From an uncultured Acetatifactor sp. (GTDB lineage: Bacteria > Bacillota > Clostridia > Lachnospirales > Lachnospiraceae), in contig CAJTMX010000003.1 of NCBI GenBank assembly GCA_910577235.1, positions 1 through 64,000 on the forward strand: a DNA stretch of 64,000 nt, in the 5' to 3' direction. The position numbers were made by a program, and so were the translations under genes. How positions within the stretch are numbered: the stretch's first letter is position 1; the number at the start of each line of letters is the position of its first letter. This document shows, piece by piece, positions 16,378 to 25,704 of this stretch. A model generated the notes under the pieces. It made no database searches. It was not told the DNA's origin and worked only from the letters and a program-made list of their open reading frames with translations.

Positions 16378-16487
16378 AATCAGCCTCCCGTCCTCATCTC
16401 TCTCCCTGCAAAATGCTTATAAAATTATCTGCGGCTTTGGTGCATTTTGCTTTGATTCATTGCTTTGACTCATTTTAAGAAAAAATC

Positions 16488-16516
16488 TTGACAATCTATT
16501 TTACATAGTGTATTAT
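16488..16516 (+). promoter_or_regulatory. tRNA-Pro promoter
   Basis: A perfect TTGACA (16488-16493), a 17-bp spacer and TATTAT (16511-16516) lie 20 bp before the tRNA 5' end. Confidence 0.85.
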
Positions 16517-16535
16517 TTTAATGTTCCGCATAGGA

Positions 16536-16609
<74 letters not shown>

Positions 16610-16614
16610 TTTAC

Positions 16615-16641
16615 AAAAAGCCTTATTTTTAGGGCTTTTTT
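16615..16641 (+). terminator. tRNA-Pro terminator
   Basis: AAAAAGCC and GGGCTTTTT form a short hairpin ending in a T run right after the tRNA. Confidence 0.75.
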
Positions 16642-16838
16642 TGTTTTCATGACAAATTTTATGTCAAAAATGTATTGCGAATTATTTTTTAGTATAACAC
16701 CACCGTTGCGCCGACGCAACTACTCCTTTTTCAAAATCCCCGCCGCCGGCAGATCGCACATCCGGATGTTATGCGTTGCTGGCCATGATCTTTGCAGTGT
16801 TCCGGCTGTAGTGGCCTCCGCGCCAAAATGGGCGCAGA

Positions 16839-16869
16839 AAAGACCCGGCGGTGCAACGCCGGGCCTTTT
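16839..16869 (-). terminator. Terminator downstream of mecA-like gene
   Basis: CCCGGCG (16844-16850) pairs with CGCCGGG (16857-16863). T-rich flanks lie on both sides (TCTTTTC on the minus strand). The rest of the 264-bp gap from 16642 to 16905 shows no gene; a palindrome TTGCG-CCGA-CGCAA near 16706-16719 has no assigned role. Confidence 0.75.
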
Positions 16870-16905
16870 GCCGTCCTGCAGCGGACTATTCATCTCTCTT
16901 CTAAC

Positions 16906-17637
16906 TTATAACCGCAGTCTGGCAACTGCCTTCTCACCGATCAGACATTCTCCATGTTCCTCCAGATATACCAGCTTATCCTCCGTGGCCGCAAACAGCT
17001 CTCCAAATTCCAGCGCTTGAATGCTGGCCCTGCTGTATCGCTCATAGGACGCGCCGCCCCGCTCCAGATACAGATAATATGTACCGCCGTCCCGGTAAAG
17101 TCTGCTGATCACCCGCAGATTCTTAGGCAGCACTTTGGCATATTCACACAGGCTGCGCATATCGGCAAAGCGAAAGATCGCGAAACTGGGTTTCTGCGTT
17201 TCTTTCTGCTCTTTTTGAGAGACATCCTCGCTGCCGGAACTCCCCTGCTCTCCGGACTGCCCCACCGCCATCAACATGGCCTGTGTAAGCAATCCCGCGA
17301 CAGCCGAACCGTCCATGCCCAGCTTTTCTTTTAATATCCTGCGCATCTCCTTCAGATAGTTTATCAGATTGGCGCTGTTTTTCAGATCCTCGGGAGTCCG
17401 CTCTGTAAAAGTCAGTATCATCCCCTGGTCAGGCAACAGCATGATCTGTAGGTCAAAAGCGAAGTGGGGAGGCTTGTAATCCACCTCTTCCACAGCCTGC
17501 GCCATGATCACCTCAACCACCTCTCTGGCCTTGTCACTGCGCGTCACAAAATCTTTATAGGAAATGTCATACTCCTCCAGCTCTTCATTGGAAAGGAAAC
17601 ATTTCACGGTTTTTTCGTCTACTCTCTCAATCTTCAT
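16906..17637 (-). CDS. mecA: MecA-like adaptor protein for ClpC
   Basis: The 243-residue product starts MKIERVDEKTVKCFLSNEEL, the conserved N-terminal substrate-binding domain of MecA (about 1-75). A variable acidic/Ser-rich linker follows (about 115-145), then a C-terminal domain (from about 148, FAIFRFADMRSLCEYAKVL) that docks on ClpC. MecA adaptors deliver proteins for degradation by ClpCP in Firmicutes. The length is typical. It has its own terminator at 16839-16869. Confidence 0.88.
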   Translation of the reverse strand: MKIERVDEKTVKCFLSNEELEEYDISYKDFVTRSDKAREVVEVIMAQAVEEVDYKPPHFAFDLQIMLLPDQGMILTFTERTPEDLKNSANLINYLKEMRRILKEKLGMDGSAVAGLLTQAMLMAVGQSGEQGSSGSEDVSQKEQKETQKPSFAIFRFADMRSLCEYAKVLPKNLRVISRLYRDGGTYYLYLERGGASYERYSRASIQALEFGELFAATEDKLVYLEEHGECLIGEKAVARLRL

Positions 17638-17689
17638 ACGCTATGCCATACCTTTCTGAGATTTATTTTAACAGATGCATGACACAAAG

Positions 17690-19315
17690 TCAAATTCTTC
17701 GTTTTTTCCGCCCCCGCAGACACGCTTCACCGATGCCCATGAGCAGGAATACGGCAGAGGTGCTCATAACCTGCTGGAAACTGAAGATGTTGTTCAGGGT
17801 ATAGGCAAGTATTCCCATGCCGGCGGCACCTGTCAGCGCATCCTCCCTGCCCGCCTTCAGATAGCGGACGATAGCTGTCACCATCAGGCCTATGTATCCT
17901 GCCGCCCCCAACAGTCCTTCATTGATCAGCACCGTCAGCCATTCGTTGTGGGCGTTTGTAAGTGACAGGCCGCCGAAATAATCCTGTACCATCTGTTTCA
18001 GCGCCGGATCGACGCCGCGGTGGATATACAGCGCCATGGCATCCGGCCCCACTCCCATCAGTTTTCCTCCCAGATCCTGATTCAGAAAACAGGTCAGGCC
18101 TGCCGTCCAGGTTATGCCGCGGTTGCTGCCCCAGGCGGCGTCAAAGGTAAACGCCCCCAGCCGGGACAACGGACCGATGCTGCCCGGACGTGCGGTGTTG
18201 ACCGCCAGTAAGACAACGAAAACCAAAACAGCCACGCCTGCCACACCCCAGGCCGCCGTACCCAGCATAACCCATAACCGTTCACTAAAACTCCCTTTCT
18301 GTCTGCTGCGGCATACCCAAAAGCGGCACAGCAGAGATAATCCCAGCAGCCCAAAGGGCAGCGGCGACATAGTCAGCAGCTCGGTGGTGCCCTCTATATA
18401 ATTCATGGCGTCAGGCCATATCTTCCTCACCAGCCAGGTAAAGACGCACACGCCGGACAACAAAATACACCCTTCAAAAAACCGCTGCAACCTCCCTGCG
18501 TCTCTCATGGACAACAGATAGAACACACCCAGCAGCAGTACCAGCGCCACGATCCCGCTGCTGCTGCCCTGTGTTACCAGCGAGGCCATACCCATGCCCA
18601 GAACCGCGATTCCTGCGATACGCATCCACTTTTTCTTTGGGTGCCCCAGACCATTCCATATATAATACGCTGCACATGACATTACTGTCACCACATAGCC
18701 GCAATACCAGTTGATATTGCCGATGGTAGAGATAAATTGCGGTCCGGCGGTCTTAATATCCAAGGGGTAAACACCAAAACGGTTCAGATATCCCAATACG
18801 GTGATCAGCGCCATAACGGGAAACCACAATGCCACCATCCAGTCCTTTCTCTGCCACAGACGTGAGACTGCAAAATAAATCCCCAGAAACAGCAACTGTG
18901 TCAGCAAACCCAGATACCAGCTGTATGCACCGTAAAAAGTATCTCCCCACTCCGTTTCCTGCTTGAAAGGGGTATGTAGGTAGGAGCAGACCGTCGCCCC
19001 CAGATAGAGAAGAGCAAACAGGTCTGTGACGGAAACGGAGAGTATGCGCCTCTCGCCCTTGCCCGATTTGAGCCGTTTTACCGCCAGACAGAGCAGATAG
19101 AGTGCCGTCAGCGGAAGGATCAGTTTATATGCCGTCAGACTTACGGAGCGAAAAAACAGGCTCTTGTCCGTCCCAATGCTGCGATAGCCGGATTCCGTGT
19201 AATGCAGCGGCATTAGCACGATCAGCGCCGTCATATACAGACTCACCAGAATATCCAGCAAATCCCGGACGGCGTTGCAGACCTGCTCCGCTCTCGTCTT
19301 TTTCTCCCTGTTCAT
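17690..19315 (-). CDS. O-antigen ligase / Wzy-like polytopic membrane protein
   Basis: The product has 541 residues with about a dozen hydrophobic helices. A large loop near residue 440 contains DYFGGLSLTNAHNEWLTVLI, the His-containing signature of the O-antigen ligase/Wzy/TupA-like family. In Gram-positive bacteria such proteins polymerise or attach surface glycans. No glycosyltransferase genes are adjacent, so the glycan is unknown. It is the last gene of a possible operon that begins at 24296. Confidence 0.75.
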   Translation of the reverse strand: MNREKKTRAEQVCNAVRDLLDILVSLYMTALIVLMPLHYTESGYRSIGTDKSLFFRSVSLTAYKLILPLTALYLLCLAVKRLKSGKGERRILSVSVTDLFALLYLGATVCSYLHTPFKQETEWGDTFYGAYSWYLGLLTQLLFLGIYFAVSRLWQRKDWMVALWFPVMALITVLGYLNRFGVYPLDIKTAGPQFISTIGNINWYCGYVVTVMSCAAYYIWNGLGHPKKKWMRIAGIAVLGMGMASLVTQGSSSGIVALVLLLGVFYLLSMRDAGRLQRFFEGCILLSGVCVFTWLVRKIWPDAMNYIEGTTELLTMSPLPFGLLGLSLLCRFWVCRSRQKGSFSERLWVMLGTAAWGVAGVAVLVFVVLLAVNTARPGSIGPLSRLGAFTFDAAWGSNRGITWTAGLTCFLNQDLGGKLMGVGPDAMALYIHRGVDPALKQMVQDYFGGLSLTNAHNEWLTVLINEGLLGAAGYIGLMVTAIVRYLKAGREDALTGAAGMGILAYTLNNIFSFQQVMSTSAVFLLMGIGEACLRGRKKRRI

Positions 19316-19390
19316 AATATCCTCCGTAACCTATGGTTTCACCGTCCTCTCACGATGACAACTATATTATAAGATTGTTGATCCGGGAAG

Positions 19391-20449
19391 TCAACCGCTC
19401 TCCTCCGTCTCTTGAAAGCGTTTCTGCAGGCTCTGCCATCCCTGGTAAATGATCACAAAGCCCAGCGGCCCCTTGATGATCCCCCAGACGCCAAAAAGGC
19501 GGATTCCCGCATAGACCGCGGCAAGCACGGCGATGGGGGAGACACCCATACGTTTGCCGATCAGACGAGGTTCCAGCATCTCCCGCAGAAACACACAGCC
19601 TCCGTATAGAACCAGGCATACCACGGCGCTCCCGTAATTTCCCTGAAATAACTGGATAAACGCAAGAGGCATAAGTACGATCCCCGTGCCGATAAACGGC
19701 AGCGCGTCCAAAAGCCCCGCCAGCATCCCCCACAATACTCCGTGCCGTATGCCGGATATACTCAGCACCAGCCCCGCCGCCACAGAGATGACTGACATGA
19801 TGACCACCTGGGCCTTGACAAAAGTGGCGATATAGCGGATGATGCCGCAGATCACCTCCAGCAGTACATGGAACTCCTCCCTGTCCAGCAGATTATTCAT
19901 GATCCGGTCATAGTCTTTGGCCAGCAGCACCGCCGCTATGATAAACGTCACAAGGAAACCGCCCAGCAGCGCTACTTTTTTCAGATATTGCAGTGAGCCG
20001 GACAGCATACCCGCCGCTCCCTCCTCCTGCAGGTAGTCCATCCATTCATCCAACCGGGCAAGCAACGTGGATTCCAGATAATCTCCGTCGATCCCCAGAG
20101 TCTGTCCGATGGAGGCGCTGCCTTTCTGTATCAGCTCCTCCAATTCCAGCTCCAGCGTCTCCAGTTGGCTGACCCACTCCGGCAGACTGCCCACGATCCA
20201 CGAAAAGAGAACCCATATCAGAATGGCCAGCACACCGCCCCCCAGCAACAGCAGCAGGACAGCCCCCACCTGCCTGTGAATATGGAGCCGGGACTGAAGC
20301 TTTTTCAGCAGCGGGCCAAAGATCGTGACAAAGAGCATGGCTGACAGAATGGGAGAGAAAAGCGGAGTCAGGTATTGCAGAAAAAAATACACTACTGCCA
20401 CAGTCAACAATAGTGTAATGGTTTTGCTCCTCTTAATCTTCTCCAGCAT
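19391..20449 (-). CDS. AI-2E family permease (YtvI/YdiK-like)
   Basis: The 352-residue protein has two N-terminal helices, a soluble region (about 85-150, with LEELIQKGSASIGQTLGIDG), then further helices including the conserved GMLAGLLDALPFIGTGIVLM and PRLIGKRMGVSP segments. This is the AI-2E/UPF0118 family, whose members transport varied small solutes or ions. The family name does not prove autoinducer-2 export, although a luxS gene lies elsewhere in this window. ACGGAGGT supports the start. Confidence 0.88.
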   Translation of the reverse strand: MLEKIKRSKTITLLLTVAVVYFFLQYLTPLFSPILSAMLFVTIFGPLLKKLQSRLHIHRQVGAVLLLLLGGGVLAILIWVLFSWIVGSLPEWVSQLETLELELEELIQKGSASIGQTLGIDGDYLESTLLARLDEWMDYLQEEGAAGMLSGSLQYLKKVALLGGFLVTFIIAAVLLAKDYDRIMNNLLDREEFHVLLEVICGIIRYIATFVKAQVVIMSVISVAAGLVLSISGIRHGVLWGMLAGLLDALPFIGTGIVLMPLAFIQLFQGNYGSAVVCLVLYGGCVFLREMLEPRLIGKRMGVSPIAVLAAVYAGIRLFGVWGIIKGPLGFVIIYQGWQSLQKRFQETEESG

Positions 20450-20516
20450 ATCTACCTCCGTTATAACGGCAGCCTGTAATACGCTGCGCGTCCACGGAAA
20501 TAGTATGTGGGAAAGA

Positions 20517-21179
20517 TCAGCAATTTATCCAGTTGGGACTGATCTCATATGAAATTTTCCGGCCTGTCACCGGGTGCTCCAGCAAAATCTCACAGGCACA
20601 CAGCGCAACCTGACGGATGCCCAGGCTCCTGCTCTCCTGCAAACTTTCAGCCGTACCGTATTTCTGGTCTCCCAGAATAGGCATTCCTCCATGAGCCAGC
20701 TGGCAGCGTATCTGGTGAAAACGTCCCGTGTCAATGCGGATATCCAGACAGGTATGATTTCCCGCTTCGGACTCTCTCCCCGTCTCTCTGACCCGGTAGC
20801 GCATTACCGCTCTCTTTGCTCCCGGCGTATTCTCCGGGACTACCCTGGAATGGCTGCCCTCCTTGAACAGATAATCCGTCAGCTCTCCCTCCTCATCGGC
20901 GGGATGTCCCCAGACCAACGCGCAATATCGTTTCCGCAAGGTTCCCTCCGCCAGCTGGCGGCTCAGCGCTGCCGCCGCTCTGGGATTTCCGGCAAAGACC
21001 AGCAATCCCTCCACCGGCTGGTCAAGCCGGTGTACGATCCCCACATAGCCCCCTGCCAGACGGTTCTTAAGTTCACTGACAACATCCGGCTGGCTCACAC
21101 AGGACGACTGGGTCGCCAGTCCGGCCGGCTTATGACAGATCAAAATATCCCGGTCCTCATAGACGATCTTCGTTCTCAT
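20517..21179 (-). CDS. RluA-family RNA pseudouridine synthase
   Basis: At 220 residues this is a short RluA-type enzyme without an S4 domain. The catalytic motif is GIVHRLDQPVEGLLVF with the Asp of HRLD (about 51). ALVWG, RFHQIRCQLAHGGMPILGDQKYG and a C-terminal LEHPVTG segment are typical. It modifies uridine in rRNA or tRNA; the target base is not decided by sequence. The gene lies 12 bp after the DegV gene. Confidence 0.9.
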   Translation of the reverse strand: MRTKIVYEDRDILICHKPAGLATQSSCVSQPDVVSELKNRLAGGYVGIVHRLDQPVEGLLVFAGNPRAAAALSRQLAEGTLRKRYCALVWGHPADEEGELTDYLFKEGSHSRVVPENTPGAKRAVMRYRVRETGRESEAGNHTCLDIRIDTGRFHQIRCQLAHGGMPILGDQKYGTAESLQESRSLGIRQVALCACEILLEHPVTGRKISYEISPNWINC

Positions 21180-21191
21180 ATTTCTCCCGCT

Positions 21192-22079
21192 TTAATCCAC
21201 TCTCTCATCACCCCAGAAAAACAGCGCCACGGTGCCGGGGCCGGTATGACTGCCAATGGTAGTACCGATATCGTTTATCTCCACTTTGCCCTGTAGCTTG
21301 GGGAAGGCGCTCTCCACCATTTCCGCCACCGCTATCGCATCCTCCATGCAGGCGGATTGGGAGATATAGCATTTGCCGCTGTAATCCGCGCCGTCCTGCG
21401 CATGTTCCTTCATCTTCTCCACCGTGGCCTGAATGACCTTGCGCTTGGTGCGGACTTTCGCCCGGTTGATCAGGCGTCCCATATAATCCACATTCAGCAG
21501 CGGGCAGATGCTCAACACGCTGCCTACGATTCCCGCCGCCTTGGACACCCGGCCGCCTCTGATCAGATAGGTCAGATCGCTGGTAAAAAACCAGTGCTGC
21601 AACTTTAACTTATTATCCTCGGCCCAATGGTACAACTGCCGGACATCCATGCCGCCGTCCCGCAGATCTGCCAGTTTATCCATCAGCAGACCATAGCCCG
21701 AGGAGGCCGCGAGAGAATCCACCACATAGATCCTGCGGTCGGGATATTTTTCCTGAAGCGTGTCTTTGGCGATCAAGGCGGAATTCACCGTGCCGGAGAT
21801 GCCGCTGGACAATGTCAGGTGCAGAATATCCTTACCCTCTTTCAAAAAGCCCTCGAAGTACTGCTCATATTCCTCCACATTGATCTGGGAGGTCTTGGTG
21901 TCCGCTCCCTGGGCCATGGACTCATAAAATTCCGCCAGGGAAATCGACTTGCCCAGATCATCCATATACTGTTTTCCCGCCAGTTCAAAGTGAAAGCAGA
22001 TATAATGAATATCCCTCTTCTCCAAATGCTCCTGCCGCAGATCCGCCGTGGAACTGCAGCTCAAGATATACTCTCCCAT
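21192..22079 (-). CDS. DegV family fatty-acid-binding protein
   Basis: The 295-residue protein shows the DegV hallmarks: LSCSSTADL near the start, ILHLTLSSGISGT (about 100-112), VVDSLAASSGYGLLM (about 139-153) and LIRGGRVSKAAG. DegV/FakB proteins hold a fatty acid for phosphorylation by FakA; no FakA gene is nearby. It follows the OmpR-type regulator by 18 bp on the same strand. Confidence 0.9.
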   Translation of the reverse strand: MGEYILSCSSTADLRQEHLEKRDIHYICFHFELAGKQYMDDLGKSISLAEFYESMAQGADTKTSQINVEEYEQYFEGFLKEGKDILHLTLSSGISGTVNSALIAKDTLQEKYPDRRIYVVDSLAASSGYGLLMDKLADLRDGGMDVRQLYHWAEDNKLKLQHWFFTSDLTYLIRGGRVSKAAGIVGSVLSICPLLNVDYMGRLINRAKVRTKRKVIQATVEKMKEHAQDGADYSGKCYISQSACMEDAIAVAEMVESAFPKLQGKVEINDIGTTIGSHTGPGTVALFFWGDERVD

Positions 22080-22097
22080 CTCCCGTGTCCTCCTGCA

Positions 22098-22790
22098 TTA
22101 TACTTTGAAACGATATCCCACGCCCCATATGGTCTCGATATACTGAGGCTTTGCCGTATCGGCTTCAACTTTCTCACGTATCTTTTTGATATGCACCGTA
22201 ACCGTGGCGATATCTCCTATGGAATCCATGTCCCAAATCTCCCGGAACAGTTCTTCCTTGGTGAAAACATGATTGGGATTCTCCGCCAGAAAAGTCAACA
22301 ACTCAAATTCCTTGGTGGTAAACGTCTTCTCCACACCGTCCACATATACCCGCCGGGCGGTTTTATCAATGCGGATTCCCCTGATCTCCACGATATCGTT
22401 CTGCGCTCTCTGACTGGTTCCCACCAACCGCTCATACCGTGCCATATGGGCCTTGACCCGGGCCACCAGCTCGCTGGGGCTGAAAGGTTTGGTCATGTAG
22501 TCATCCGCGCCCAGACCCAGACCCCTGATCTTATCGATATCATCCTTCTTGGCCGAAACCATCAATATAGGAACATTCTTTTTCTCCCTTACCCGCTTAC
22601 ATACCTCAAAACCGTCCATCTCCGGCAGCATCAGATCCAGGATGATCAGGTCATACTCTCCTGTCAGCGCCGCCTGCAAGCCCGAATCACCCCGGTTGCA
22701 GATATCTACCTCAAAATCGCTGAGTTCCAGATAGTCTTTTTCCAGATCTGCTATGACTTCCTCGTCCTCAATAATCAAAATTTTACTCAT
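22098..22790 (-). CDS. OmpR/PhoB-family response regulator
   Basis: The product has 230 residues with a receiver domain (acidic EDEE 8-11, Asp52 in IILDLMLPEMDG, and the conserved Lys in MTKPFSPSEL). A C-terminal winged helix has LLTFLAENPNHVFTKEEL and VHIKKIREKVE, ending TIWGVGYRF. It pairs with the kinase 27 bp upstream. Confidence 0.93.
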   Translation of the reverse strand: MSKILIIEDEEVIADLEKDYLELSDFEVDICNRGDSGLQAALTGEYDLIILDLMLPEMDGFEVCKRVREKKNVPILMVSAKKDDIDKIRGLGLGADDYMTKPFSPSELVARVKAHMARYERLVGTSQRAQNDIVEIRGIRIDKTARRVYVDGVEKTFTTKEFELLTFLAENPNHVFTKEELFREIWDMDSIGDIATVTVHIKKIREKVEADTAKPQYIETIWGVGYRFKV

Positions 22791-22817
22791 TTTTTATCCT
22801 GCCTTTCCCATGATAAT

Positions 22818-24296
22818 CTACTCATTCTGCAATTCCCTGTATTTACGTATCACAAAGTGCATACAGGTGCCTTCGCCCTCCCGGCTGGTGGCCCATATAT
22901 ACCCGCCGTGGTCCTCTATGATCTTTTTCACGATGGAGAGGCCGATACCGCTGCCGCCCTGGGCGGAATTGCGGGAGGCGTCCGTGCGGTAAAACCGCTC
23001 AAATATCTTGCCCAGATCCTTCTGGGCGATTCCCTTGCCGTTGTCCTCTATCTCCACCTGGACGGAATCCTGCTCGTCAAGTATCCTGATATCAATGACC
23101 CCGTGCTGTTTATCCATATATTTGACGCTGTTGCTGATAATATTGTTGATAACCTTCTTCATCTGCTCCGGGTCGGCTATGACCTGCGTATCCTGATCCA
23201 CCAGATTGGTATAATTGAGCTGGATATTCTTGGATTCCAGATCCAGTCCCACCTCCTCCACGCAGTCTCCGAAGTAGTCCGACACGTTGATCCGGTGGAA
23301 ATTGTAGGGAATCCGGTGGTTGTCTATCCCGGAGTACATGGTCAGCTCATTGATCAGTCTGTCCATATCATTAGCCTTATTATAAATGGTCTTAATATAT
23401 TTGTCCATCTTTTCCGGCGTGTCGGCCACCCCGTCCATGATGCCCTCCACATATCCTTTTATGGCAGTGATAGGAGTTTTGAGGTCATGGGATATATTGC
23501 TGACCAGCTCTTTATTTTTTTTCTCCTGCTCCGTGCTTTCCTCCGTATTCTCCTTCAGACGCAGTCTCATGTCTTCGTAATTGCGGTACAGATCGCCGAT
23601 CTCGCCGCCGGATCTGGTCTGCAGGATATACTCAAAGTTGCCCTCCTTGATCTTGGTCATGGCAACGTTCAATTCATTGATGGGACAGAATACCTCCTTG
23701 TGTATCCATTGGGTCAGCATCAAGCTGGTAAAGATCAGGATCAGCACTATGGCGATCAGCATATCGATGAGCAGCCGTCTGGAAATCAGGGAATTGATCC
23801 GCATGACCACGAACAGACTTCCCTCCGCGCCGTCCCGGAAACGGAAATCGATCTGTTTCACATATTTGTCCATCTCACTGAAATAGTATCCTGTTCCCTC
23901 CTCCAGATCCCCCTCGCCGAATCTGGGCAGCAGCGGAAAAATCTGCCTCGCGGCCTCCTCATTGCCGGCATAGTATATCTCCTGGTTTTTCCGCACCAGC
24001 AGATAGGCGGACCTGGAATGGAGCAGCCCTCCCATCTTATCCAGATATTCTTTGTTCTCCAGCATGGATACATCCTGCTCCGCCTGCCGCGCCAGCTGAC
24101 CGTACACATTGTCCGCCCGCCCGGTAAAATTGCCCACAGATTCAGATATCATGGCAAAGTCCAAATTCTGGACGGAGACTCCCGGCTGGGCGTTTATCAG
24201 ATATACGCCGATCACGCAGAACGCCAGCGTTGTGAGCAGCAAAGGCAGAAAAACGATGGTGGCAAAAGTCACTTTGAGCCTCGTCTTAAATTTCAT
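22818..24296 (-). CDS. Transmembrane sensor histidine kinase
   Basis: The 492-residue kinase has a first membrane helix (9-34), an extracellular sensor of about 140 residues, a second helix (176-196) and a HAMP domain (200-250). The HisKA region is SNISHDLKTPITAIKGYVEG with His270, and the HATPase domain has NIISNSVKY, DNGKGIAQKDLGKIFERFYR and GGSGIGLSIVKKI. It is the first gene of the run that continues through the regulator, DegV and RluA genes. The signal is unknown. It is divergent from perR. Confidence 0.93.
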   Translation of the reverse strand: MKFKTRLKVTFATIVFLPLLLTTLAFCVIGVYLINAQPGVSVQNLDFAMISESVGNFTGRADNVYGQLARQAEQDVSMLENKEYLDKMGGLLHSRSAYLLVRKNQEIYYAGNEEAARQIFPLLPRFGEGDLEEGTGYYFSEMDKYVKQIDFRFRDGAEGSLFVVMRINSLISRRLLIDMLIAIVLILIFTSLMLTQWIHKEVFCPINELNVAMTKIKEGNFEYILQTRSGGEIGDLYRNYEDMRLRLKENTEESTEQEKKNKELVSNISHDLKTPITAIKGYVEGIMDGVADTPEKMDKYIKTIYNKANDMDRLINELTMYSGIDNHRIPYNFHRINVSDYFGDCVEEVGLDLESKNIQLNYTNLVDQDTQVIADPEQMKKVINNIISNSVKYMDKQHGVIDIRILDEQDSVQVEIEDNGKGIAQKDLGKIFERFYRTDASRNSAQGGSGIGLSIVKKIIEDHGGYIWATSREGEGTCMHFVIRKYRELQNE

Positions 24297-24435
24297 GGTT
24301 ATACCCCTTTGCGCGCTTTTGCACGCATATCAATCAATATTTGAAGGTTTACTTTCAAACTTTCCTCCTATATAATAAAAATAGTATATCACATATCCAC
24401 TCGCAACGCTCATTAAAAAAATCTAAAGTTTCCGC

Positions 24436-24463
24436 TTGACTTTTTCCGGAAATCGGATATACT
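24436..24463 (+). promoter_or_regulatory. perR promoter
   Basis: TTGACT (24436-24441), a 16-bp spacer and TATACT (24458-24463) precede the PerR-type gene. Confidence 0.75.
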
Positions 24464-24467
24464 AAAA

Positions 24468-24482
24468 TAGTAACCATTACTA
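24468..24482 (+). promoter_or_regulatory. Per-box-like operator
   Basis: TAGTAA-CCA-TTACTA is a perfect 6-3-6 palindrome covering the expected transcription start of the perR operon. Its size and position fit autorepression by a Fur/PerR protein. Confidence 0.65.
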
Positions 24483-24506
24483 ATATTGATTTGGAAAGGA
24501 ACTGCT

Positions 24507-24911
24507 ATGGCTCTGAAGTATAGCAGGCAGCGGGAAATGATCAAAGAGTTCCTTCAGAAACGGAAAGATCATCCCACGGCAGATACAGTATATGAGAATG
24601 TACGGATGCAAAGCCCCAATATCAGTCTCGGAACGGTATACCGCAATCTGTCCCTGCTGGCGGATCTTGGAGAGATCAAGCGGCTGCGGCTGGGCGACGG
24701 GACCGATCACTTTGACGCGGATGTCTCCCCTCACTATCATTTTATCTGTAATGGATGCGGCTGTGTCCGGGATTTGCAGATGGATGGCATTGAGAGTATT
24801 CTTGAAGACGCCCGGCTGCATTTTGAGGGCCGGATAACGGGTCATATGACCTATTTTTACGGGTATTGCAGCAAATGCTGCGACTGGTGCTGTCAGGGCG
24901 GTGAGAACTGA
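24507..24911 (+). CDS. perR: PerR-like peroxide-sensing Fur-family repressor
   Basis: The 134-residue protein starts MALKYSRQREM behind GGAAAGGA; an ATG 21 bp upstream lacks a ribosome site. The winged helix has ADTVYENV and LGTVYRNLSLLADL. The second domain carries DHFDADVSPHYHFIC (regulatory-metal ligands), C81xxC84, and a CSKC pair at C121/C124. Two extra Cys residues in the tail (WCC, 127-129) are unusual. Genomic pairing with a reverse rubrerythrin supports PerR rather than Fur or Zur. A palindrome at its promoter suggests autoregulation. Confidence 0.8.
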   Translation: MALKYSRQREMIKEFLQKRKDHPTADTVYENVRMQSPNISLGTVYRNLSLLADLGEIKRLRLGDGTDHFDADVSPHYHFICNGCGCVRDLQMDGIESILEDARLHFEGRITGHMTYFYGYCSKCCDWCCQGGEN

Positions 24912-24975
24912 CGGGGGCCCTGTTGTTGCAACACATACGGTATCAAAAATATAACATATAAAGGAGAGAAAAAGT

Positions 24976-25515
24976 ATGAAGTATGTATGTCAGGTATGCG
25001 GTTATGTTCACGAGGGAGACAATCCCCCTGAGAAATGTCCTCAGTGCGGCGTAGACTCCTCCAAGTTCACGGCCCAGAGCGAGGAGAGATCCTGGGCAGC
25101 CGAGCACGTGGTAGGCGTGGCACAGGGCGTCAGAGAGGATATCATCGAGGATCTGCGGGCTAACTTCAACGGCGAGTGTTCCGAAGTAGGTATGTATCTT
25201 GCCATGGCCAGAGTGGCCTTCCGCGAGGGTTATCCCGAGATCGGCATGTACTGGGAGAAAGCTGCTTACGAGGAGGCTGAGCATGCCGCCAAGTTTGCGG
25301 AGCTGTTGGGTGAAGTAGTAACCGATTCCACCAAGAAGAATCTGGAGATGAGAGTTGCCGCGGAGAACGGCGCTACCGCAGGCAAGACCGACCTGGCCAA
25401 GAGAGCCAAGGAGCTGGGTCTGGACGCTATCCACGACACCGTACATGAGATGGCCAGGGATGAGGCAAGACACGGAAAAGCGTTTGAAGGTCTGTTAAAG
25501 AGATACTTCGGTTAA
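24976..25515 (+). CDS. Reverse rubrerythrin (NADH peroxidase component)
   Basis: The 179-residue protein begins with a rubredoxin-type iron site (YVCQVCGY and KCPQCGVD, residues 3-31). A ferritin-like four-helix di-iron domain follows, with carboxylate/His motifs [27 protein letters not shown] and [11 protein letters not shown]. Having rubredoxin first is the reverse order to classic rubrerythrin and is typical of Clostridia peroxide and oxygen detoxification. It lies 64 bp after perR on the same strand, with an AAGGAGAG ribosome site, and ends at a strong terminator. Confidence 0.93.
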   Translation: MKYVCQVCGYVHEGDNPPEKCPQCGVDSSKFTAQSEERSWAAEHVVGVAQGVREDIIEDLRANFNGECSEVGMYLAMARVAFREGYPEIGMYWEKAAYEEAEHAAKFAELLGEVVTDSTKKNLEMRVAAENGATAGKTDLAKRAKELGLDAIHDTVHEMARDEARHGKAFEGLLKRYFG

Positions 25516-25553
25516 TCGGAAACACTGAAAAATCAACGTTTTTGAGGATTTTG

Positions 25554-25588
25554 GGGTATGCAGGAGCAATCCGGCATACCCTTTTTTG
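25554..25588 (+). terminator. Terminator of the perR-rubrerythrin operon
   Basis: GGGTATGC (25554-25561) pairs with GCATACCC (25574-25581), followed by six T residues. Confidence 0.9.
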
Positions 25589-25704
25589 TGCAAGCGCTTG
25601 TGTCTGAGGAGAGTGTTTTTCTTTTTGTCTCATCCCCTCTTCAATCTGCACCGCATTGATGTTTCCCCTTTCATCTATATCAGCATTTTTATAATCTAAT
25701 GTAA

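Noticed and set aside
16649..17020. 123-codon plus-strand ORF
   Set aside because: It runs through a palindrome, the mecA terminator and the 3' end of mecA, and has no ribosome site or homology.
21627..24344. Plus-strand open frame of 905 codons
   Set aside because: It lies opposite the DegV, OmpR regulator and histidine kinase genes, which have clear conserved motifs. Its translation is His/Ile/Leu-rich with no recognisable family, so it is a codon-bias shadow.
25588..25604. Palindrome CAAGCGCTTG after the rubrerythrin terminator
   Set aside because: It resembles a LacI-family operator core but no promoter or gene start is close enough to be controlled by it.
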